A stretch of 10,575 nt of DNA from CAZZKF01 sp964654995. Lineage in GTDB: Bacteria; Pseudomonadota; Alphaproteobacteria; CAZZKF01. Location: NCBI GenBank assembly GCA_964654995.1, contig CAZZKF010000082.1, forward strand, positions 1 through 10,575, written 5' to 3'. The notes beneath the pieces were generated by a model. That model was given only the letters and a program-made list of their open reading frames with translations, was not told the DNA's origin and did no database searches. Within the stretch, counting starts at the first letter, position 1. Each line of letters begins with the position of its first letter. The translations under genes and the position numbers were made by a program. Of the stretch, positions 6,322 to 10,575 are shown in pieces.

Positions 6322-6340
6322 CGTCCGGAAAAACCGGACG
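6322..6340. repeat. Perfect inverted repeat CGTCCGG-AAAAA-CCGGACG
   Basis: A 7-bp perfect stem with a five-base A loop lies 46 bp upstream of the methyltransferase gene. On the minus strand the loop reads TTTTT, but no T-run follows the stem on either strand, so it is more likely an operator or leader structure than a terminator. Its 13-nt core CCGGAAAAACCGG recurs exactly at 5836-5848 within the methyltransferase coding sequence. Confidence 0.7.
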
Positions 6341-6454
6341 GGCCCTGAATCCGGGATTACTCGCGCGATGTTCCCCCCCAACCGGGTTGACCATGACCCA
6401 GAAACACCGGGCTGGCAACCGGCTTCGGCAGACTGCCGGCAAGATTGGCGCGTG

Positions 6455-6472
6455 CCCGGAAATCCCGGAAAA
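6455..6472. repeat. Two tandem 9-bp repeats, CCCGGAAAT/CCCGGAAAA
   Basis: CCCGGAAAT (6455-6463) and CCCGGAAAA (6464-6472) adjoin with one difference. Each contains the CCGGAA hexamer that recurs through this control region. They lie about 140 bp before the start of the plus-strand membrane enzyme gene. Confidence 0.6.
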
Positions 6473-6489
6473 GAATAAAGATTGACCCC

Positions 6490-6508
6490 GCCCCCCGTTC
6501 GGGGGGGC
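6490..6508. repeat. G/C-run hairpin GCCCCCC-GTTCG-GGGGGGC
   Basis: A perfect 7-bp stem of a C run and a G run closes a GTTCG loop. No T-tract follows in either direction (CAGGTGCG on plus; GGGGTCAATC on minus), so it is not a typical intrinsic terminator. If transcribed it would be a very stable leader structure about 105 nt before the 6613 start codon. Confidence 0.6.
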
Positions 6509-6600
6509 AGGTGCGTCTCCGATTGTGGTTATCTGGCGGGCAATGCGGCCAACCGGAACCGGAAAACGCCGGCTTGAGCCGCAGCATTTTCGCGGATGGA

Positions 6601-6607
6601 GGGGAGG
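6601..6607 (+). promoter_or_regulatory. Strong ribosome-binding site that decides the start at 6613
   Basis: GGGGAGG, inside the purine-rich run GGAGGGGAGG (6598-6607), ends 5 nt before ATG 6613. The open reading frame continues 56 codons upstream with no comparable site, so this fixes the start. Confidence 0.75.
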
Positions 6608-6612
6608 CGAAA

Positions 6613-7413
6613 ATGACCGAGCAAGATCACCCGTCGGCGGAGCAAAACCGCCAGCCGATCCCGGCCTGGGCCGCGTTCCTGGGCAGGATCCTCGACGGTC
6701 TTGTCTTCGAGGCGCCGGGCAAGCCGTTCATCAAGATCGCCACCGCGGTCGATATCCACAAGATCATCACCGCCTTCATCATCTTCGCGATGATGCGGGC
6801 TTACGACAATTTTTCGACCGGTGCCTGGGTCTACCTCGCGCTTCACGGCACCTACGGCTATTGCTGGCTGATCAAGGACCTCGGGTTCCGCGACCATCTC
6901 CTGGACGTCAAGATGAGCCTGTTCGGCTTCGTCATGCTTTATGTCGGCCTGATCGGCTGGTACTGGGTCATTCCCTATCTGTTTCTCTCGCGCCATATCG
7001 AGCCCAGCGGCTTCGATCTGTTTTTCGCCATCTCGCTGCACACGCTCGGCGTCGTCACCATGATCGCCGGCGACTGCCAGCGCCATTTCACCCTCAAGTA
7101 CCGCAAGGGGCTGATGACCGGCGGCATGTACAGATACACCCGCAATCCCAATTACCTGGGCGAGATCATGATCTATTCGTCCTACGCCTATCTCGCCCAG
7201 CACTGGCTGGCCTGGGCGATCGTCCTTTACGCCATCGTCTCGACCTTTCTGCCGCGGATGTACAAGAAGGACTACAACCTGTCGCGCCATCCCGGCTGGG
7301 CCGACTATTACGCCCGGACCGGTCTGCTGATCCCGTGGGGGCTGATCAACGGCCGCGCCATCCGCGAGCGCATCCGCGCCGCCCGGCAAGAGGCAGCCGG
7401 CACGACAGGCTGA
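6613..7413 (+). CDS. Integral membrane methyltransferase/reductase-like protein (isoprenylcysteine methyltransferase / DUF1295 superfamily)
   Basis: The 266-residue protein has about five hydrophobic segments (roughly 48-62, 71-88, 101-125, 134-153 and 186-212). The conserved C-terminal motif RYTRNPNYLGE (174-184) is preceded by KYRKGLMTGGMY and followed by RMYKKDYNLSRHPGWADYYARTGLLIP. That layout is shared by ICMT-like and phospholipid methyltransferases and by DUF1295/steroid 5-alpha-reductase-like proteins. In the methyltransferases this region binds SAM. I cannot tell methyltransferase from reductase by eye, nor the lipid or isoprenoid substrate. The start at 6613 is chosen over the upstream TTG (6445) because GGGGAGG (6601-6607) sits 5 nt before it and the upstream stretch is not family-like. 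A small membrane-protein gene follows after 52 nt. Confidence 0.75.
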   Translation: MTEQDHPSAEQNRQPIPAWAAFLGRILDGLVFEAPGKPFIKIATAVDIHKIITAFIIFAMMRAYDNFSTGAWVYLALHGTYGYCWLIKDLGFRDHLLDVKMSLFGFVMLYVGLIGWYWVIPYLFLSRHIEPSGFDLFFAISLHTLGVVTMIAGDCQRHFTLKYRKGLMTGGMYRYTRNPNYLGEIMIYSSYAYLAQHWLAWAIVLYAIVSTFLPRMYKKDYNLSRHPGWADYYARTGLLIPWGLINGRAIRERIRAARQEAAGTTG

Positions 7414-7465
7414 GCCCGCGACGCACGAACACCGACACGGCCAACGACCAAACAAGGGGGTTTGC

Positions 7466-7849
7466 ATGTCCATCGATGCCTGGAAAAAAGTCTTTTTGAG
7501 CGGCGCACTGTTCAATTGGATTTTCGCCGCGGCGGTGACCGCGGCGCCGCGCCTCACCTTCGATCTCCTCGACCTCGGGCCGCTGCCGGCCAATCCCATG
7601 TGGCTGGCCCTGTTCGTCTGGCTGGTCATCGTTTTCGGCTACGGCTATTTCCTGGTGAGCCGGGACCCGACGGCCCATCGGGACCTCGTGCTGCTCGGCG
7701 CGCTCGGCAAGATCGGCGTTTTCATCGCGGTCGCCGGTTACTGGTTTGCCGGGCTGGCCTCGACGATTTTCCTGATCGTCGTCGGCGGCGACCTGATCTA
7801 TTCGCTGTTGTTCTTCCGGTTTCTGCGCACTGCGGCGAAGACCCCCTAA
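7466..7849 (+). CDS. Small four-helix membrane protein of unknown function
   Basis: The 127-residue protein has four hydrophobic segments (about 9-27, 44-64, 74-95 and 98-118) with short polar loops. These include SRDPTAHRD (65-73) between helices 2 and 3 and the acidic GGDL (107-110) within helix 4. It has no signal peptide other than helix 1, and I see no catalytic motif. I do not recognise a named family, though small uncharacterised four-helix proteins with a RDP/ALGKIG pattern are common in proteobacteria. The ATG at 7466 follows AAGGGGG by 5 nt, a strong ribosome-binding site. It lies 52 nt after the ICMT-like gene, probably co-transcribed. Its TAA stop (7847-7849) overlaps the TAG of the convergent hydroxylase gene. 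Confidence 0.78.
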   Translation: MSIDAWKKVFLSGALFNWIFAAAVTAAPRLTFDLLDLGPLPANPMWLALFVWLVIVFGYGYFLVSRDPTAHRDLVLLGALGKIGVFIAVAGYWFAGLASTIFLIVVGGDLIYSLLFFRFLRTAAKTP

Positions 7850-9168
7850 GCCACCGCGTCCAGCACCGCGCGGCGGCGTGAGTCCAGCCACTGCTGGCGG
7901 CGCGCAAAGCTGGCTTCGATGGCGGCCTGCTCGGGCGGGCGCAGATCCGGATGCCAGACCTCGAAGATGAGGACGATGCGCACGCTCTCCGAACGGTTCC
8001 AGGCCTCGTGATCGAAGCTGTCGTCGAAGATGAAGCAGCGCCCCTCCTGCCAGTGGCGGGTCTCGTCGCCGGCCCTGAGGCCACAGTGATCGGGGACGAT
8101 CAGCGGCAGATGCGCCGTCACCCGGCAGTTGGCGAGGCCGAAATGCGGGGTGATGTGGGCCCCCGGCTGCAGCACCGAGAAGAAAGCCTCGACCGGCGTG
8201 CCGTTTACCGCCACCACCGGCACCCGCTCCAGCGCCGCGAAGGTCGCCGGGAAGCGCGGGCGCAGGTCTGAATTTTCCTTGGCATCGGCATAAAGGTGCA
8301 GCGACGTCCAGGCCCGCGAATCGCGCAGGTGATCGACCTCGCCGGCGCCGGTCACCGCGCCGCGGAGATAGGGCAGGGTATCGGCGTCGATGTCGAGCGA
8401 CGATTCGACCTCGGCGCGGATTTCGGGGTAATGGCGCTCCAGTTCATCGACCCAGTCGAATTCCTCGCGCTCGAAGAAGGGCCGCGCCTCCAACCCCGGC
8501 ACGTAGAACGACCAGGGCCGCTGCTGGGGATGGCGAAAGGCGACCGGCTCGGGATGGGTCTGCACCCACACGGCTTGCCGGATCCGCGACAGGTCTTCGC
8601 CGGGATGCGCTTCGGCCACCTCGGCCACCGCTTCGGCATGCAGCTCGGTGAGCGTCTGGCGCAGCCGGCGGTCGGCCTCGAGGATGCGCTGGCGCAGATC
8701 GGCCGGCGTCGCCTGATCCTCGAACAGGGTGTGGTAGAGATCGCCGCCGAGATCGGAGCCCAGCGAATAGGCCCTGGCGGCCGCCTGTTCTTGGCCCGAA
8801 GCCCCGAGTGCGATGGCCAGGAACAGCAGCACAAGCGCATCGTCCGGCCGGGCGCGCAGCAGCGTGTGATAGGCTGCGGCCGCCTGACGCCAGTCGCCGG
8901 CCCCGTGCGCGGCGCCGGCCAGCGCATAAAGCGTGCGGGCCTCGTGAGCGCCGCTGGCCACCGCTTGCGCCAGATGTCCGGCGGCTTCGTCCATCCGTCC
9001 GGCCTCGGCGGCGCGGGCGGCGAGATATTCGGCCGCCGGTCCGAAACCGGGATCGGCTTCCAGAAGTTCCCGGCACCCGGCCGCCGCCTCCTCGAAGGCA
9101 CCGCGGGCATGGCTGGCTTCCACCGCCCGCCAGTGGGCCGACGTGGCGGTCTCGGGCGCCCCGTTCAT
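7846..9168 (-). CDS. TPR plus aspartyl/asparaginyl beta-hydroxylase protein, downstream paralogue
   Basis: From the ATG at 9168 this is 440 residues (a GTG at 9171 would add one). Residues about 10-145 are helical tetratricopeptide-like repeats (for example AGDWRQAAAAYHTLLRARPD, 90-109). Residues about 215-410 form an AspH-type double-stranded beta-helix dioxygenase that uses Fe(II) and 2-oxoglutarate. By alignment to human AspH, the iron ligands are H342 (TPHFG) and H387 (DHEAWN), and R397 (VRIVLI) holds 2-oxoglutarate; S331 and H353 are also kept. The position of human R688 is T351. The product should beta-hydroxylate Asp/Asn side chains, or a related substrate, with the TPR part selecting the partner. 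No signal peptide or membrane helix is seen. The ATG overlaps the upstream paralogue's stop (TGATG), with GAGG 7 nt before it. Confidence 0.88.
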   Translation of the reverse strand: MNGAPETATSAHWRAVEASHARGAFEEAAAGCRELLEADPGFGPAAEYLAARAAEAGRMDEAAGHLAQAVASGAHEARTLYALAGAAHGAGDWRQAAAAYHTLLRARPDDALVLLFLAIALGASGQEQAAARAYSLGSDLGGDLYHTLFEDQATPADLRQRILEADRRLRQTLTELHAEAVAEVAEAHPGEDLSRIRQAVWVQTHPEPVAFRHPQQRPWSFYVPGLEARPFFEREEFDWVDELERHYPEIRAEVESSLDIDADTLPYLRGAVTGAGEVDHLRDSRAWTSLHLYADAKENSDLRPRFPATFAALERVPVVAVNGTPVEAFFSVLQPGAHITPHFGLANCRVTAHLPLIVPDHCGLRAGDETRHWQEGRCFIFDDSFDHEAWNRSESVRIVLIFEVWHPDLRPPEQAAIEASFARRQQWLDSRRRAVLDAVA

Positions 9169-9179
9169 CACCCCACCTC
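9166..9179 (-). promoter_or_regulatory. TGATG translational coupling junction with ribosome-binding site
   Basis: The stop TGA (9170-9168) of the first hydroxylase shares its last base with the ATG (9168-9166) of the second. GAGG (9179-9176) lies 7 nt before that ATG, within the coding end of the first gene. This layout suggests reinitiation and linked amounts of the two paralogues. An alternative GTG start at 9171 would overlap by four bases. Confidence 0.7.
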
Positions 9180-10490
9180 GCCCAAAAGGGCGGCCGGGTC
9201 GCGGGCTTTCTCCCAGGCCTCGAAGGCCATGAAACTGGCTTCGATGGCGGCCCGCTCCGCGGCGCTGAGGTCCGGGTGCCAGGCCTCGACGATAAGGACG
9301 ATGCGCAGATCATCGCTGTCGTTCCAGGCCTCGTGACGAAAGCTGTCATCGAACAGCAGGCACCGCCCGCGCTCGGTCGCGCGTGCCTCGTCGCCGACCT
9401 TGACGCCGCAGCCCTTGGGCACGATCAGCGGCAGATGCACGGTGAGCCGCACGTTGGTAAAGCCGAAGTGGGGCGGGATGCGGGTGTGCGGGCGCAGCAC
9501 CGAGATCAGCGCCTCGACCGGCCGGCCGTCAATGCGAAACACGGGCAGCGAGTCGATCACCGCGCCGGTGTGGGGGAATCTCTCGAACGCGACCGTCTGG
9601 CGCACCCCGGCATTGTAGAAATGAACCGCGCCCCAGTCGGGTGAATCAATCAGCTCGCCCCAGGTCTTTGGGTTGGCGCCGGCCCCGTGGATATAGGGCA
9701 CCACGTCGCGCTCGGCGTTGAGCGCGCCGGCGACCTCTGCGGCGATCGCGTCGCATTCGGCTTCCAGGTCCGCGATCCATGCAACCTCGTTGCGCTCGAC
9801 CCACGGGCGCGCCGGCAGATCAGGCAGGAAAAAGCCCATCGGCTGCTGCAGCAACGTCGCAAACGGCACCTCGCCGTCATGAAGCTTGCGCCACAGTCCG
9901 CCCGCGGCGCGCGACAGATCGGCGTCCGGAAAGCGGGCTTGCGCCCGGGCGACCGCCTCGGCGTGCAATTCATGGCCGATCTTGTGGAGCAGACGATTGG
10001 CGCGGATGGCGCGGATGCGAATCGGCTCCGGCACGTTGAGCGAGGGGTGCGCATAGTGCTTGATGTTGGGCGCCAGGTCCACCGCCAGGCCATAGGCATG
10101 GCCGGCGAGCGTGACGTCGCCCATGTCTTCGAGCAGGCTGCCGAGATAAAGACAGGAAAGGGCATTTGCGGGATCGATCCGCAGTGCCCGGCGGTAAGCG
10201 CCGAGCGCCTCATTGCGCTCGCCGAGCCCCTCCAGCGCCACGCCGAGGGCATGCAGGGCGTCGATCGAGCGCGGTTCGATCCTGCAGTAGCGGCGCAGGT
10301 AACCGGCCGCCGCCTCGAAATCACGTGCCGACAGGCTGAGCGCGGCGAGCTGCTGGAGGGCCACCGGCTGCTGGGCATCGAGGGTGAGCACCCGGGCGCA
10401 CAGCCTCACCGCCTCCTGGGCGCGCCCGGCGGCGCACAGGTGCTGTGCCTGCTCAAGCAAGCTTTCGATCTGCGCCTGTTGCTGCGACAT
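9168..10490 (-). CDS. TPR plus aspartyl/asparaginyl beta-hydroxylase protein, upstream paralogue
   Basis: This is 440 residues from ATG 10490, chosen over the open frame up to 10568 because MSQQQAQIESLLEQAQ starts the first TPR helix and AAGGGTGGGG lies just upstream. TPR-like helices fill about 1-145 (AGRAQEAVRLCARVLTLDAQ at 21-40; RNEALGAYRRALRIDPANA at 92-110). The dioxygenase domain spans about 215-410, with predicted iron ligands H341 (PPHFG) and H386 (RHEAWN), 2-oxoglutarate arginine R396, and S330 and H352; human R688 aligns with T350. It aligns with the downstream copy end to end with a one-residue offset. The domain ends VEAWHPDLSAAERAAIEASF, like human AspH WHPEL. It is probably cytoplasmic, and its protein target is unknown. 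Confidence 0.88.
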   Translation of the reverse strand: MSQQQAQIESLLEQAQHLCAAGRAQEAVRLCARVLTLDAQQPVALQQLAALSLSARDFEAAAGYLRRYCRIEPRSIDALHALGVALEGLGERNEALGAYRRALRIDPANALSCLYLGSLLEDMGDVTLAGHAYGLAVDLAPNIKHYAHPSLNVPEPIRIRAIRANRLLHKIGHELHAEAVARAQARFPDADLSRAAGGLWRKLHDGEVPFATLLQQPMGFFLPDLPARPWVERNEVAWIADLEAECDAIAAEVAGALNAERDVVPYIHGAGANPKTWGELIDSPDWGAVHFYNAGVRQTVAFERFPHTGAVIDSLPVFRIDGRPVEALISVLRPHTRIPPHFGFTNVRLTVHLPLIVPKGCGVKVGDEARATERGRCLLFDDSFRHEAWNDSDDLRIVLIVEAWHPDLSAAERAAIEASFMAFEAWEKARDPAALLGEVG

Positions 10491-10510
10491 GCCCCACCCT
10501 TGCCCTTGAA

Positions 10511-10540
10511 ATGCTACCAGTTTGCAGCCGCGCAGGGCAA
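10511..10540 (-). promoter_or_regulatory. Putative promoter of the tandem hydroxylase operon
   Basis: On the minus strand TTGCCC (10540-10535) and TAGCAT (10516-10511) are 18 nt apart, each matching four of six consensus bases. Transcription would begin near 10504, about 14 nt before the ATG at 10490, leaving a short leader that still holds AAGGGTGGGG. The remaining bases to 10575 show no gene. Confidence 0.35.
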
Positions 10541-10575
10541 GCCGACCGGGCCATCGCGGCTGCGGCAAAATGCCC

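Larger units (their letters stand above)
6277..6612. promoter_or_regulatory. Repeat-rich divergent control region, 336 bp
   Basis: No credible gene lies here. The reading frame of the 6613 gene stays open upstream to a TTG at 6445, but this extension is low-complexity and basic and lacks a ribosome-binding site. The region holds an 11-bp tandem repeat (6289-6310), a 19-nt inverted repeat (6322-6340), a small dyad CGGCAG-A-CTGCCG (6426-6438), a 9-bp tandem repeat (6455-6472), a G/C-run hairpin (6490-6508) and AACCGG twice in tandem (6551-6562). CCGGAA begins at 6325, 6456, 6465, 6553 and 6559. I found no convincing sigma70 promoter in either direction. EcfG-type GGAAC boxes at two places lack a matching -10 element. 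Confidence 0.6.

Noticed and set aside
6426..6438. Dyad CGGCAG-A-CTGCCG as a hairpin
   Set aside because: The one-base centre leaves at most a weak four-pair stem; it could be a protein site, but on its own it is within chance for GC-rich DNA.
6378..6560. GGAAC-type EcfG stress-sigma promoters in the control region
   Set aside because: GGAAC-like boxes occur on both strands, but neither has a CGTT-like -10 element 16-17 nt downstream.
6445..6612. Upstream TTG-started extension of the membrane enzyme frame
   Set aside because: It has no ribosome-binding site, contains the G/C hairpin and repeats, and gives a basic N-terminus unlike the family; ATG 6613 has GGGGAGG 5 nt before it.
6529..7629. 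Minus-strand ORF of 366 codons opposite the membrane enzyme
   Set aside because: The plus strand has clear membrane segments, a conserved RYTRNPNYLGE motif and strong ribosome-binding sites; the antisense product is charged and low in complexity.
8296..9336. Plus-strand ORF of 346 codons opposite the hydroxylase pair
   Set aside because: It crosses the junction of two real minus-strand genes and has no recognisable domain.
10491..10568. 26-codon N-terminal extension of the upstream hydroxylase
   Set aside because: ATG 10490 has a ribosome-binding site and begins the first TPR-like helix; the extension overlaps the putative promoter.

Overview
The window is high-GC DNA (roughly two-thirds G+C by eye). 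Gene content and order fit an alphaproteobacterial chromosome: dapA-smpB, a LabA-like NYN gene, a family-5 uracil-DNA glycosylase and folK lie together, and several proteins carry Ala/Arg/Gly-rich, GC-biased codon use. No rRNA, tRNA, CRISPR array, transposase or integrase gene was seen. I cannot name a genus.

Layout. (1) 1-1016, minus: class III alcohol dehydrogenase (glutathione-dependent formaldehyde dehydrogenase), lacking its C-terminal end at the window edge. (2) 1154-3200, plus: a tight likely operon of dapA (lysine/diaminopimelate synthesis), smpB (trans-translation) and a cytoplasmic sulfite-oxidase-like molybdopterin protein, with gaps of 4 and 6 nt. (3) 3204-4467, minus: a NYN-domain (LabA-like) putative nuclease gene followed by a family-5 [4Fe-4S] uracil-DNA glycosylase gene. 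They converge on the dapA operon with only 3 nt between stops. (4) 4650-5162, plus: folK, divergent from the NYN gene. (5) 5224-6276, minus: an Rv2258c-like methyltransferase with an N-terminal winged-helix region. (6) 6277-6612: a repeat-rich divergent regulatory region. (7) 6613-7849, plus: an isoprenylcysteine-methyltransferase/DUF1295-like membrane enzyme and a small four-helix membrane protein. (8) 7846-10490, minus: two tandem paralogous TPR plus aspartyl/asparaginyl beta-hydroxylase proteins. Each is 440 residues from its preferred start, and they are joined by a TGATG stop/start overlap.

The left half is housekeeping (formaldehyde detoxification, lysine, ribosome rescue, DNA repair, folate). 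The right half looks accessory and holds the least explained biology. The most notable items are the duplicated TPR-hydroxylase pair, whose substrate cannot be read from the sequence, and the 6277-6612 control region. That region carries an 11-bp tandem repeat, a 19-nt inverted repeat whose 13-nt core recurs inside the neighbouring methyltransferase gene, a G/C-run hairpin, and five copies of CCGGAA. The change from conserved core synteny to accessory genes falls just after folK.
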